Shown here one piece after another: positions 8,777-17,530 of a stretch of DNA of 64,000 nt. The notes under the pieces are model-generated. The model worked only from the letters and a program-made list of their open reading frames with translations, did not search any database and was not told the origin of the DNA. A program made the position numbers and the translations under genes. The number at the start of each line of letters is the position of its first letter. Position 1 is the first letter of the stretch. This DNA is from Streptomyces aureus (lineage in GTDB: Bacteria; Actinomycetota; Actinomycetes; Streptomycetales; Streptomycetaceae): contig NZ_JNZD01000021.1 of assembly GCF_000725495.1 (NCBI RefSeq), positions 186,001-250,000 of the forward strand. Reading direction: 5' to 3'.

Positions 8777-9000
8777 AACTTGGCCTTCCCGTCCACCAGC
8801 AGCATCCGAGTCCCGGAGTCTAACGACCGGTGATCAAGAGGCGGACCGTCTCTGCCGCATTCTGGCGGCACCGCACCACGGAGACGTCATTTCTCGTGAG
8901 CATCTGCAGCACTCAAGATCGCCAACTGCTGTCCAAACCGCTGATCAAACGCTGCTACTTCACGGGTTCTGGCTCAGCTTTCGTGCCCAGTGACGCTCCG

Positions 9001-9432
9001 TTATGGCTGGACGTCGAAGAGAGCAATCGAAGGGGGCGGCGGGACAAGCACGGCGCGAAGGCGAGTGAGTATGGCCCGCCACTGCTTCCAGTCCTCCGGG
9101 TCGATCCAGTTGGAGGCCGGCCCGTCCTCGTCGCTGGCGATGCGGGCGAGGGCTTCGTCGGCGAGTGCCCGAAGGTCGGAAGGGAACACGGGCATAGGTG
9201 TTTCCGGACCGTAGGACATGTCGATGGGTTCGCCTCCCGGACATTGCGCCGCGATGAGTGCAGCGGCGGCCACCGCCTCCTCTGCTTCCGTGAGATAGCC
9301 GGTGGCGTCGATCGTCCGGATGATGACACCTCGGATCAGGGCTTCGCGTGCCTCGGGCTCTGCGTTGTCGAGGGCGTTGGCGAAGTCTGCGGCTGTGTCG
9401 TTGTCGAAGGGACCGGTATCCCAGGTGCCCAT
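9001..9432 (-). CDS. DUF4259-family protein
   Basis: 143 aa from ATG 9432. The start MGTWDTGPFDNDTAADFAN is the hallmark of the DUF4259 family, followed by EEAVAAAALIAAQCPGGEPI and IDPEDWKQWRAILTRLRAVL. The family is small, cytoplasmic and of unknown function, and is often found near other small Streptomyces genes of polymorphic-toxin or immunity style. The open frame extends upstream of 9432, but the conserved N-terminus fixes the start. Confidence 0.85.
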   Translation of the reverse strand: MGTWDTGPFDNDTAADFANALDNAEPEAREALIRGVIIRTIDATGYLTEAEEAVAAAALIAAQCPGGEPIDMSYGPETPMPVFPSDLRALADEALARIASDEDGPASNWIDPEDWKQWRAILTRLRAVLVPPPPSIALFDVQP

Positions 9433-9761
9433 GCTGATCTCCGTTGCGTATGGTCGCCCGGATCCTCGCATCAGGGACTGACTGCCGTCTCCCGCTGTCC
9501 GGCGACGGCACTTCGGCCCTCTTCCAGGTGATCGACCAGAGGGTCGGCCCCGAAGCTTTTCGGCTTCGGGCGGTGACGGCTTTGCCGTGGTGCTGCTCCA
9601 GGTCGGCGAAGACTGACCCTCCCCTTGTAAGTTCGGTTCATGGAGCACGTGGGCTGCTTGGGCCCGTGCTGGGCGAGTGAAACGGCATCCAGCGACCGAA
9701 GCCCTCGACTAGCAGCCCTGCTGCGGCCCGAGCCGGAAACGGACATCAGCTCAGCGTGTCC

Positions 9762-10406
9762 TCAGGTGAAGACGATGGCTGCTCCGGTCGCGATCGAGAG
9801 TTTCGCAGCCTGGAGAAGTTGCAGGCAGACATAGGATTCGACGCCATAACGCTGCCATCCCTCGCCGGCCGGCTCTTCGGCATCGGTGGCCTCGAAGACC
9901 TCCTCGGAGTGCGGGTCGAGGTCCTCTGGAAGACCAAGGGCTTCAGCGAGTCGACGGGTTTCCACCAGCAGTCGTACCGAGGAACCGAGGTAGCCGCCCG
10001 GTGCCTTTTTGTCGACGATGACGTGGTTGAAATCGACAGGGGCGTAGTACCCCTCGCAGTCCGAATGATGGATCAGGTGGTCGAACGGTCCCGGCGGCTC
10101 GCCTGGGAGAGTCTTGTAGACCTTGCTCAACAGTGGGTCGTCAGTCGCACGCTGGGCCTCATGCAACGGTTCGGGCAGGCGCCCACCCGCCGCTAGGTGG
10201 ACGGCGAGACGACGAACGGCGTGCAAGCCCGAGTAACCCCACATCTCGAACTCCGCGGCCTCCGCGTCAACCAGATCGGGCTCGGTCCACTGCGGCGCGC
10301 CCGCCCTCTCCAGTAGCTCGCCGATCGCAACGAAGTCAGCGCGGACCATCTCGGTGTAGTCGTCCTCTGCATCGCTGAGGGCACCGACGACCATGTTCAA
10401 ACCCAT
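9762..10406 (-). CDS. Hypothetical protein (214 aa)
   Basis: ATG start 10406 (MGLNMVVGALSDAEDDYTEM). Soluble, acidic, with a mixed alpha/beta look; notable stretches are FDHLIHHSDCEGYYAPVDFN and GGYLGSSVRLLVETRRLA. I do not recognise the family, though it resembles the small SUKH/immunity-like proteins frequent in actinobacteria. No operon partner: neighbours are 330 bp away on either side. Confidence 0.65.
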   Translation of the reverse strand: MGLNMVVGALSDAEDDYTEMVRADFVAIGELLERAGAPQWTEPDLVDAEAAEFEMWGYSGLHAVRRLAVHLAAGGRLPEPLHEAQRATDDPLLSKVYKTLPGEPPGPFDHLIHHSDCEGYYAPVDFNHVIVDKKAPGGYLGSSVRLLVETRRLAEALGLPEDLDPHSEEVFEATDAEEPAGEGWQRYGVESYVCLQLLQAAKLSIATGAAIVFT

Positions 10407-10504
10407 GACCCGATCTTGCCAGCACGATCACATCGTGCCCGGCCTCATCGCAAGGAAGTAGTACTTCCCTGTCATCGTCTCCCGCGCCGCCTTCGTAGCC
10501 ACGG

Positions 10505-10738
10505 ACCTGCCCCGCGCTCAGCGGCGACAAGGTCTGTGAACTCTGGTACGCGGCCCCCTCCGGCGACCTCCGCCCAGCCGGCCTCCTGCCGGGCACCGGG
10601 GACCACTCCGCCCGCGTCCTCGACAGGCCGCTCGGCCGGACGGTGGCCGTTGGGATCACCGTCGAACCGGCCGGTGGCTCCCACCAGCCCACCACTGAAT
10701 CCCTCGGCATCATCCCCGGCGGTTCTCAAAAGTCATGA
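10505..10738 (+). pseudogene. Anti-sigma factor (RskA-type) C-terminal fragment
   Basis: On the plus strand an uninterrupted frame reads ALSGDKVCELWYAAPSGDLR, then PAGLLPGTG, LGRTVAVGITVEPAGGS and QPTTESLGIIPGG, ending at TGA 10736-10738. This is the extracytoplasmic tail of the anti-sigma-K/RskA family. The N-terminal zinc-binding sigma-binding domain and the TM helix are absent and no start exists, so it is a remnant. It overlaps the end of the convergent gene at 10733 by a few bases. Confidence 0.7.
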
Positions 10739-11059
10739 GGTGCCCTGGCGGCGCCTGTGGGCGCAGGTGACCAGCGCGACGCCCAAGATCAGCTGCACGC
10801 CGAAGAGCGCGTCGTACCAGCCTGGAGCGTCGAAGGGGACGCTCCACACGGCCCAGGCCAGGGCGCGTATGCCGAAGATAACAGCGGCGGCGGATCCCCA
10901 GGATTCAGCGACCGATGGCCAACGGCCCGTCTCCCCGGTCTGAGTCTTCTTGGCGGCTTCGCTCTGGCTCCTCAGCCTTTTGATCGCTTTGGTCTTCTCG
11001 GCGCCGGTGAGTTCGGGGTGCTGGCACTCGATCTGCTCCTGGGCGTCTTTGAGATTCAT
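10733..11059 (-). CDS. Small membrane protein
   Basis: 108 aa, ATG 11059. A charged N-terminal half (KTKAIKRLRSQSEAAKKTQ) precedes two hydrophobic segments: SWGSAAAVIFGIRALAWAVW and GVQLILGVALVTCAH. No recognisable family. Its start overlaps the end of the acetyltransferase gene by 4 nt (11056-11059), so the two form one transcription unit. Confidence 0.65.
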   Translation of the reverse strand: MNLKDAQEQIECQHPELTGAEKTKAIKRLRSQSEAAKKTQTGETGRWPSVAESWGSAAAVIFGIRALAWAVWSVPFDAPGWYDALFGVQLILGVALVTCAHRRRQGTS

Positions 11060-11616
11060 CGTTCTCGGCTCCCGCCACGACAGCGCGAGATGGCTTCTTG
11101 CCGATGCTGGTACCAGCAGGCGTCGACCTCACGCCCGTCGCCCAGAGTGAAGCGGGGCGGTCCTGGCACAGTGGCGAAGCCGGCTGCTTCGAGTGCTTCG
11201 CGAGAAGGCTTGTTCGTCGGCTCCGCGCCCGCTCGTACGACGTTGAAGCCCAGATGGCGGTGACCGAGCTGGATGGCCGCGCGGAACAGTTCGACGCCCA
11301 GTCCCTGCCGACGGTAGCCAGGGGCCAGCCAGCCACCGATCTCGCCGGATTTCAGGTTTGACGCTTGTCGCGCCCGCAAACCGGTCATCGGCCTCCTCAT
11401 CAACTTCAAGCGATCGCGAGCCTCGAACCCTGACAGGTCGTCATCCGCGCGCATCGACAAAAACCACTCTCGCGTGTCCTCGTCCTGCACCAGGTTGTCG
11501 CCCTCGTTCCCCAACCAGCGCTGCGCCTCAGCATCAGATCGAGCTGCGGCAGAACCCATGACATCCAGTGCAACGAGCGGCGTGTAGTAGAGGAGCAACC
11601 GTTCGCTGCGCAACAC
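11056..11616 (-). CDS. GNAT-family N-acetyltransferase
   Basis: 186 aa from GTG 11616 (VLRSERLLLYYTPL). The acetyl-CoA pyrophosphate loop is visible as GEIGGWLAPGYRRQGLGVEL (Q/R-x-x-G-x-G/A type). It is followed by the usual helix LFRAAIQLGHRHLGFNVV and AGAEPTNKPSREALEAAGF, typical of RimJ/RimL-like enzymes. Substrate unknown. The longer frame to 11880 lacks family resemblance, so the start was placed at the conserved R-S-E-R-L-L motif. Coupled to the small membrane protein downstream. Confidence 0.8.
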   Translation of the reverse strand: MLRSERLLLYYTPLVALDVMGSAAARSDAEAQRWLGNEGDNLVQDEDTREWFLSMRADDDLSGFEARDRLKLMRRPMTGLRARQASNLKSGEIGGWLAPGYRRQGLGVELFRAAIQLGHRHLGFNVVRAGAEPTNKPSREALEAAGFATVPGPPRFTLGDGREVDACWYQHRQEAISRCRGGSRER

Positions 11617-12360
11617 GTGCCGGCCCGCACCGCACTTGCCGCGTACAGGGGGGTGAAGCGGTTCTGCGGACCGGCGAAACAGAGGTCCAAAACATGCCTC
11701 GCCCCCAGACGAAGACCGCCGACGTGCTGCTCCAGCACTGCGCGATGGCTGAATATGGCGCGTACCCCGCAGGCGCACGTGAGCCTGGGGGTCGGCACTG
11801 ATCGACTCGTCACACAGGAGCTTCCCCGTGCGGCCTCGCGTGGGATTCCTGCCGTTTGGGCCGGACTTGCGATTGCGCACTAGCCGGGCATCTTGCTGGT
11901 GGCTGGCCCCCCAAGACTCTCATCCGGGCGCTGCTCATTGCGGTGGCTGCTCGGATGTACGTCCCGGCTGCCCGGCGGCGTGCCTCGGCGAGAGCGGATT
12001 CCAGTGGGCCGAGGAGTTGCGGCGTGGCTGGAATGATGCTGCCGGGGCCGAGCTGGGCGGCGGTGCTGGAGCGTTCCAGGAGTCGGAGACGGCGCGTAGG
12101 ACCAGCCGGCCGCCCTGGTCGTCCCGGCGGGCAGCGACACAACCAACAGGTCGACGTCGTCCTAGCCGATATCCGGATTGGTGTCCTCGCTGCCCGGCAG
12201 TCACATGGACTCTCCGCCGGACCAGGCCGTCCGGGAGTCGTTTGGCATGGAACAGCGGGCGAGGGCGAATGGATCCACTCGCTCGATGACATCGCTGGCG
12301 CCGGTGGCAGGCGAAGTGGCGCATCGCAGGTGTGCTGACGATGGGGGTGGACTGGGAATC

Positions 12361-12453
12361 GCGACGACGACGGTCCGTGCGGTGAACGATTTGACCGCAC
12401 GGTGGGCGCAGACTCCTGAGGGTGGCACGGTGTTCTCGGCGGCGCTGTGGCCG
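12361..12453 (+). pseudogene. Probable serpin N-terminal remnant
   Basis: A short plus-strand stretch reads ATTTVRAVNDLTARWAQT and then GGTVFSAALWP, which resembles the first helix and the FSAAGVWP motif of actinobacterial serpins (serine-protease inhibitors). The frame leaves the family immediately after, and the remaining ~350 residues are absent. The surrounding 11617-12485 holds no other gene I can name; it appears to be decayed DNA. Confidence 0.4.
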
Positions 12454-12485
12454 GCGACGCCCGGTGTGTCGCGGTGCCTCTTGGG

Positions 12486-13259
12486 TCAGAATGGCGGGTC
12501 GTCGGAGCAGCCTTCCTTCCAGGGATCCATCGCTTCGGGATCCGAGACCCATGGGTCGGGAAGGGGGCCGGGATCTACGCCCCAGGTCACGAGGCACCGC
12601 TTCGCCATGTAGCGGTACCCGCCGTATTCGCTGGCGCTTAGCGTGTTGCGAACCAGAGGTTCGAGCTCTGGAATGTGGACAGCCAGCTTCGGCACGGCGA
12701 GCGTCATCGCCGCTGCGTACACCGCAGACTCCCTGATCAGAAGGTCTGCCTCGGCGAAGTGTGACCGTGCCGCCTCATAGATCAGCGGGATGACGGCACG
12801 CACCGCGGCGACATCCTCAGGTTCTCCAGGGCCGTCTTCGTCGTACGTTGCTTCGTCGGCGAGATCACCTAGCCATTCGAGGAGCGCCGCACGCAGGGGC
12901 CGGCAGCGCTCGTCGTGGAAGTAGGTCCCCGGGGTCATCGTTCGCGGGTGGTCCAGGACGGCGATCACGAAGCGGGCAGCCGGGGCGGTGGCGCTGTAGA
13001 TGCTGTTCTGGTGGGTCACGGCATGACCGAGGTCGCGTACGGCCCTTCGTTGGACATTCTCGTCGTCGTCCAGCAGCCCGGCCAGGATGACGGGGGTCTC
13101 TGGGGCCACGTCGGGGCAGCAGTGGTCGACGCTGTTCCAGTCCGTCGCCAGAAGGAGCGCCCAGGGGTCGGTGGCCTCGCTGCCGGCATTGATCGTCACG
13201 GGTCCAAGTGTGGCCTGTGGCTCTGCAGGGGCCAAGGTTGGACCAGCGTCCGTCGCCAT
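12486..13259 (-). CDS. HEAT-like repeat hypothetical protein
   Basis: 257 aa from ATG 13259 (MATDAGPTLAPAEPQ). Helical repeat content: PVILAGLLDDDENVQRRAVR, RPLRAALLEWLGDLADEA, ADLLIRESAVYAAAMTLAVP and LVRNTLSASEYGGYRYMAKR. The acidic C-terminus ends in CSDDPPF. It resembles the repeat protein at 7781 in style but not in sequence. No signal, TM segment or catalytic motif. Role unknown. Confidence 0.65.
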   Translation of the reverse strand: MATDAGPTLAPAEPQATLGPVTINAGSEATDPWALLLATDWNSVDHCCPDVAPETPVILAGLLDDDENVQRRAVRDLGHAVTHQNSIYSATAPAARFVIAVLDHPRTMTPGTYFHDERCRPLRAALLEWLGDLADEATYDEDGPGEPEDVAAVRAVIPLIYEAARSHFAEADLLIRESAVYAAAMTLAVPKLAVHIPELEPLVRNTLSASEYGGYRYMAKRCLVTWGVDPGPLPDPWVSDPEAMDPWKEGCSDDPPF

Positions 13260-13308
13260 GCCCCTGCCGTGCCGAGATGTCTGAAGGTCTGGCCTCATCC
13301 TTCTCAGG

Positions 13309-13770
13309 CCGGTTAGTGCGGCCGCGGGGAACACGCCGCCGATCGCCCGGCCGCCCTCGCCCCGCCCCGCCACTGGCTGGATCACGCGCCACCCCGACCA
13401 CCTGTGTGAGGGCGACGAACAGCAGCTCAAAACCCTGCTGGCCCGCTCACTCGAACTCACAGCCGCCGTCGGCCACGTCCGCACCTTCGCGACCAACCGC
13501 GAAGGCGACCGGCTGCCGCACTGGATCGCCGACGTCTGCGCGGACGACCAGTGCGGCCTGGCCGGCTTTGCCGCCGGACTGCTTCCCGACCTCGACGCCG
13601 TCGTCTACGGCATGAGCACCGACTGGTCGTCCGGACCGGTCGAGGGCCGCGTCAACGATCTGAAAGCGCTCAAGCGCAGCATGTTCGGCAGAGCGCAAAC
13701 ATCGCTACTGCGCAAACGACTCTTCCTGATCGCCGCCAGCCGCCGACCACAGACCCTCACGGCCCGCTGA
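13309..13770 (+). pseudogene. ISL3-family transposase, C-terminal remnant
   Basis: The plus-strand frame ending at TGA 13768-13770 reads GWITRHPDHLCEGDEQQL, LARSLELTAAVGHVRTFA, YGMSTDWSSGPVEGRVNDLK and ALKRSMFGRAQTSLLRKRL. This is the conserved end of ISL3 transposases, including the last catalytic-region block SGPVEGRVN. The N-terminal zinc-finger and most of the DDE domain are missing and no start is present. It marks an older insertion. Confidence 0.82.
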
Positions 13771-13869
13771 TCGACGTCACGGAATCCTTGCCCAATCCCA
13801 AACGACCAGGGGCCGCAGACAGACCGAAACCAGTCGCGGTGGCACCGGCCCCTGCGGAATGCTTGGGTC

Positions 13870-14085
13870 GTGCGCCTGAATATCGATGGGGTCACCCCGC
13901 TGCCGCGGATGCTCTTGATCAGCGAGTTCCTGCTCCAGGCCGACTTCCAGGTCGAGCTGGACGGAGCGGTGTTCGTCGCGGCGGGTGGCCGGGTCTCCTA
14001 CGAGGACGGCAGTGTCGTGGTGACTTGCTCGACCGGTGAGCAATACAAGCACCCGATCCGCGACAGCTACTGGATCTGCCGATGA
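13870..14085 (+). CDS. Small hypothetical protein coupled to the adenylate-kinase-like gene
   Basis: 71 aa, GTG 13870 (MRLNIDGVTPLPRMLLISEF). Mostly short strands (VELDGAVFVAAGGRVSYED, GSVVVTCSTGEQYKHPI), soluble, no known family. Its stop overlaps the ATG of the next gene (14082-14085), so both are made from one message. It could be a partner or regulator of the kinase-like protein; that is inference. Confidence 0.5.
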   Translation: MRLNIDGVTPLPRMLLISEFLLQADFQVELDGAVFVAAGGRVSYEDGSVVVTCSTGEQYKHPIRDSYWICR

Positions 14086-14768
14086 TGGCGACGGGCTCGA
14101 TGCGCATCGCCATCTTGCAACCGCCGGCGTGGTTGTGGGAGACACCGAGCGATTCGCTGGCTCGGGCCGTGGCAGTGCCACGCATCAACTTCGGCGATCT
14201 CATGCGCGCTCACCTCCGCCAGGGCACCGACCTGGGGATCCGATCTGCGGAGATCATGAACTCCGGCCGGCCGCTCCCGAACGAGATCATCAATAAGATC
14301 GTCCGGGACTACCTGTGCCAGGCATCCCTCACAGCTTTCCTCCTCGACCGGCACCCGCTCAACGTCGCCCAGGCGCTTGCTCTGGACGAGTTGCTCCACG
14401 AACTCGACACGCCCCTGGACAGCGTGTTGCGCCTGCATCTTCCCGAGCAGGAGGTGGAGGGCCGCGTCCGCCACCAGTCCGCACGTCGCCTCTGCCGTAA
14501 CGACTCGGCCCACGTCTACGAGCCAGCGGTGGACACCCTCGACGTCGATGGCGCCTGCAACGTCTGCGGCGGTGAACTCTATCAGCGTGAGGACGACAAA
14601 GAGAAGAGCATCCGCAGTCGGTTCAGCAGTTACGAAGCGATGGTGGAGCCCATGATCCGGCACTACGCAAGGCAAGGGCTCCTCGTCACAGTCGACGCTG
14701 TCGGCACACCCGACGAGATAGCCAGTCGCGCGCTCACCGCGCTGGGACAGCATCAGGCCTCCATGTGA
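14082..14768 (+). CDS. Adenylate kinase homologue with degenerate P-loop
   Basis: 228 aa; ATG 14082, 14085 or 14100 (MRIAILQPP) are possible starts. The whole adenylate-kinase plan is recognisable. RIAILQPP sits where the P-loop should be; then RINFGDLMRAHLRQGTDLG (normally S-T-G-D-x-x-R), FLLDRHPLNVAQALALDELL (normally F-L-L-D-G-F-P-R) and the LID region ACNVCGGELYQREDDKEKS, then IRSRFSSYEAM. The glycine-rich loop GxPGxGKGT has become QPPAWLWETPS and the FPR arginine is lost, while the LID arginines remain. It is therefore unlikely to be an ordinary kinase; it may bind nucleotides as a sensor, or be decaying. Confidence 0.78.
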   Translation: MMATGSMRIAILQPPAWLWETPSDSLARAVAVPRINFGDLMRAHLRQGTDLGIRSAEIMNSGRPLPNEIINKIVRDYLCQASLTAFLLDRHPLNVAQALALDELLHELDTPLDSVLRLHLPEQEVEGRVRHQSARRLCRNDSAHVYEPAVDTLDVDGACNVCGGELYQREDDKEKSIRSRFSSYEAMVEPMIRHYARQGLLVTVDAVGTPDEIASRALTALGQHQASM

Positions 14769-15151
14769 TATGACAGAGCGTCACCCAGTGCACGGAAACA
14801 CGATCGGCTTCACGAAGTTCGTGCCTGAACCCATTTCAAGCGTCGCCGACAGACGCTCGGCTGCGCCGTATGGTGGTTCGTGGATTTCAGCACGTCAGAC
14901 GGGCGCATGTGGGGCTAGGAACCGAATTCACGCTGTGAGCAACACTGCCTCTTCCGGAACGATTCACCCTCCTCGGCTACGACCAGCTCGGATAGATGAC
15001 CAGCCGAACCGACCCGGTGGCCTACGCCGCCGCGGCCGCGGCAGCATCGCAGACCGACCCGGAACTGCTCGTCCCCACCAGCGCGGACGGCAGCGGAGTC
15101 ACCCAATACAGAGGCTCCGGGCGCTGGAGCCCGACCAGCAAAGGAACTGAC
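14769..15151 (+). other. No gene recognised
   Basis: About 380 bp between the kinase-like gene and the next plus-strand gene. An open frame from 14996 runs into the next gene, but an A+G-rich ribosome site just before 15152 argues for the later start. Nothing else supported. Confidence 0.4.
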
Positions 15152-15532
15152 ATGCGTCACCTCAACGCCGCTTTCGCCCTCCGCGCCCTTCGGCGTGGGA
15201 AGCAGATCGAGCAGTTCCTCGGCGGCATCGACACCGACGGCCGACCCGGGCTCCGCTGGATCGCCCTCAGTTCCAGCCGCACGGGCGTCACCATTTACCT
15301 GAGCGAGGTCGAGGACGTCGGCACGGACTCCTTCTTCGACATCACCGAGTTCCCGCCCCTGGACCCCGACGAGGAGACGTGGGGCCGGGAAGTCGCCGTC
15401 CTGCCCACGCCCGAGGAGGCCCTGCACCTGGCAGAACACGAACTTGCCGCCGCCCCTCAACGATGGGTCAACGAGGGCGTCGTCTGCGACGAGTACCGGG
15501 ACTTTCGGGCCGCACGCAGGTCAAACCCGTGA
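15152..15532 (+). CDS. Hypothetical protein (126 aa)
   Basis: ATG 15152, preceded by aaagga at a good distance, which decides against the earlier in-frame ATG at 14996. Sequence: MRHLNAAFALRALRRGKQIE, ALSSSRTGVTIYLSEVEDVG, FDITEFPPLDPDEETWGREV. Compact, soluble, with a central beta-rich region. No family recognised; similar small proteins are widespread in Streptomyces near immunity-type genes. Confidence 0.6.
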   Translation: MRHLNAAFALRALRRGKQIEQFLGGIDTDGRPGLRWIALSSSRTGVTIYLSEVEDVGTDSFFDITEFPPLDPDEETWGREVAVLPTPEEALHLAEHELAAAPQRWVNEGVVCDEYRDFRAARRSNP

Positions 15533-15830
15533 CGCTTCGGCGCCACCCGGCACGGGCTCGTCGGAACAGGTGCGCTGGGGACGCCTCGTCGAGGCGATAA
15601 CGGCGCTGTTCTACTCCTACGAAACCCAACAAAAGGTTGTGGTGGGGTTGTCGCGGTCGTCTCCGCTGCGACGTCGGGCAGCAGCGGATCTGGCTTATCT
15701 GCCCGGTAGCGACCGCGGCGGACTGAAGGCGCAGACGGGCGTTGACCCCGAGCTTCGGGCAGGCAAAGAGTCCGGATTGGTTTGCTCGGGTACGGGCCGT
15801 GGAGACGTCGGTCGAGGTCAGGCGGCCTGC

Positions 15831-16181
15831 TCAGGGTCGCAGGGATCGATCCTGCGGATCGAAGCACACGAGTCCGTGCCGGTTGGCCAGCGTGGCAGCA
15901 TAAGCGCACACTTCCTCGGCTGTGCCGTAGGACATGACCAGGTACACGATCGGGCCCGACGCCCCGTCGATGACTGGCGGTGCCGACCATATGAAATGGG
16001 GGTCGTTCTCGTCCGGGTATCGTGCGACCAAGGCGTCCACGTAGGTCGCGATGCGTGGCGCCGGGGGTACCAGGACGTCGTCCGATTCCAGGTAGCGCTC
16101 GTACAGCTCGGCGTAGGTGGAGTCTGCTTGGCGATTGTCGAGTGGACGGTCCCCGTCCCACACAGCAAGGTCATAGCTCAT
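15831..16181 (-). CDS. Hypothetical protein of the MSYDLAVW type
   Basis: 116 aa, ATG 16181. The opening MSYDLAVWDGDRP and the later LYERYLESDDVLVPPAP, DPHFIWSAPPVIDG and YGTAEEVCAYAATLANRHGL belong to a common but uncharacterised actinobacterial family. It often occurs singly or next to toxin-immunity-like genes. Soluble, no catalytic motif that I can name. Confidence 0.72.
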   Translation of the reverse strand: MSYDLAVWDGDRPLDNRQADSTYAELYERYLESDDVLVPPAPRIATYVDALVARYPDENDPHFIWSAPPVIDGASGPIVYLVMSYGTAEEVCAYAATLANRHGLVCFDPQDRSLRP

Positions 16182-16229
16182 CAGCGCATCCTCGCAGGCA
16201 GCAGCCTCACCGACGCTGGCGGGCCGGGG

Positions 16230-16280
16230 AACGGGAATCGGCCCCTGACCAAACTTCCTGGTCAGGGGCCGATTCCCGTT
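16230..16280 (-). terminator. Perfect 22-bp inverted repeat behind the tRNA half
   Basis: Positions 16230-16251 and 16259-16280 are perfect reverse complements with a 7-nt loop (aacttcc). The hairpin lies 4 nt downstream of the tRNA 3' end on the minus strand, the normal place for a tRNA terminator in Streptomyces. Such terminators often lack a U-tract. Confidence 0.75.
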
Positions 16281-16284
16281 AGGG

Positions 16285-16337
16285 TGGCGGCGCCAGGATT
16301 CGAACCTGGGAACGCGAAACCGGCAGATTTGCAGTCT
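16285..16337 (-). tRNA. 3' half of a tRNA (tRNA-Tyr-like), probable attachment site
   Basis: On the minus strand there is an anticodon arm (GACTGCAAATC), a long variable region (GGTTTCGCGTTCCC), a perfect T arm (CCAGG TTCGAAT CCTGG) and an acceptor strand CGCCGCC plus A. The 5' half (acceptor GGCGGCG, D arm) is absent: upstream sequence matches only by chance. The arm and long variable region look like Streptomyces tRNA-Tyr, but the triplet reads GCA instead of GTA. A 3' tRNA half with its native terminator is what remains when an element integrates into a tRNA gene. The intact tRNA would be at the element's other end. Confidence 0.6.
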
Positions 16338-16844
16338 CCCTGCTGGAACGGGTTGAACGGAGGTTGCTCAGCGCCCGCCTTCCCACCAGAACGGCCGTCA
16401 AGGCAGAAGGACGTGGATGGTGCCCAAAGGAGGCACGCCATCTCCAGCAGGTGAATGTGGGGGCGAGGGCCTGCCCGGCGCTCGATCGCAGGAGGGCGTC
16501 CGCGCACAGCGGGGACGCGCCCGCGTTGACCGGCGCTGTGGCCGCAGACCGGGGCCACTGCACATCACCGGCCCTGGGTGCGGCGCGCGCGGATGTGAGG
16601 CGTGGAGCCGGCGGGCGTCGTTGCCCCCGTAGCGGCGGGCTGCACATTGTTCAGCAGGCGAGGATGACGTCGGCGGGGATGGTGCCCCAAAGCCACAACC
16701 GTCTCGTCTCGAACGACCGCAACATTGACGACCTGACCGACATCCCTGTTTGGAAGAAGGCCCACCCGCGCACCCTCAAGGCGCGGTCAAGGGTTACTGG
16801 ATCGAACTGCTCCGAGGGCGGGCCGCCAGGCCCGGCGCCAGCCT
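16338..16844. other. No gene recognised next to the tRNA half
   Basis: About 500 bp on the presumed element side of the attachment site. Open frames exist on both strands but none has a convincing start or family. An att-adjacent non-coding stretch is expected here. Confidence 0.4.
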
Positions 16845-17504
16845 CTACCAGCCGCCCGTCTCTTCCAGGTACTCCTGTAGCAGTTCTTCGAAGTGATCCA
16901 GGTGCGCGGAGTACCCTGCCTGTAGCAGATGTGCGAGCAGGTGAACCTTGTTGACGTCCTCATAGAAGTTGATGTTGGTTGGTGTTGCCCGAGCTGGCCG
17001 GCGGTCGCTGCCTCGTCCGATCATGGAGTAGCGGAAGGTCTCACCTGTTTCGTCTTGCTGGTCCAGCCAGCGCAGTGTCTCCATCGACTCGTTGTCGATG
17101 CGGTTGTTGGGCGGGTCCAAGTCCGAGATGAAGCCCAGGTAGGTGTTGAGCCGCTCGGCGAGCTTCTTGATGCTATGGCTGTCCTCGCGCAGTTTCTTGT
17201 CGACCTTTTCCCCTTCCAGGTTCGCCCCGTTGGTGTTGTACTGGCCGCGGCGGACGATGCGTGCTGCGGTGCGGATGAGCCATTTCAGGCTGAGCTCGAC
17301 GCTGTGCCGGTAGTTGTAGAGGACCGGGATCGGAAGTGAGTCGTCGGGGCCGTGTTGACTCCAGTGCGTCGCGCAGATCTCGGCTACGCGCAAATATCCG
17401 CCAGCGATAGCGAGGTCGTCTTCCCATCTGCCGCCGATCACCGCGATCTCATGCGCGGGCCATCGAGGGCGCGGCAGGTTCATCATCTCTTCCGTCTGGT
17501 CCAT
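16845..17504 (-). CDS. Hypothetical helical protein (possibly HEPN-like)
   Basis: 219 aa, ATG 17504. Mainly alpha-helical: VLYNYRHSVELSLKWLIRTA, DSHSIKKLAERLNTYLGFI, NKVHLLAHLLQAGYSAHLDH, FEELLQEYLEETGGW. The phrase RHSVELSLKWLI resembles the substrate-helix start of HEPN-type proteins (H-x-x-E-x-x-L-K), but no clear R-x4-6-H RNase motif is seen. It would fit the defence character of the region. Family not established. Confidence 0.6.
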   Translation of the reverse strand: MDQTEEMMNLPRPRWPAHEIAVIGGRWEDDLAIAGGYLRVAEICATHWSQHGPDDSLPIPVLYNYRHSVELSLKWLIRTAARIVRRGQYNTNGANLEGEKVDKKLREDSHSIKKLAERLNTYLGFISDLDPPNNRIDNESMETLRWLDQQDETGETFRYSMIGRGSDRRPARATPTNINFYEDVNKVHLLAHLLQAGYSAHLDHFEELLQEYLEETGGW

Positions 17505-17530
17505 ATGCTCAGGATGTTCTCGGCCCGCGC

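Noticed and set aside
16283..16385. An intact tRNA gene
   Set aside because: No D arm and no matching 5' acceptor strand to the right; only the 3' half folds.
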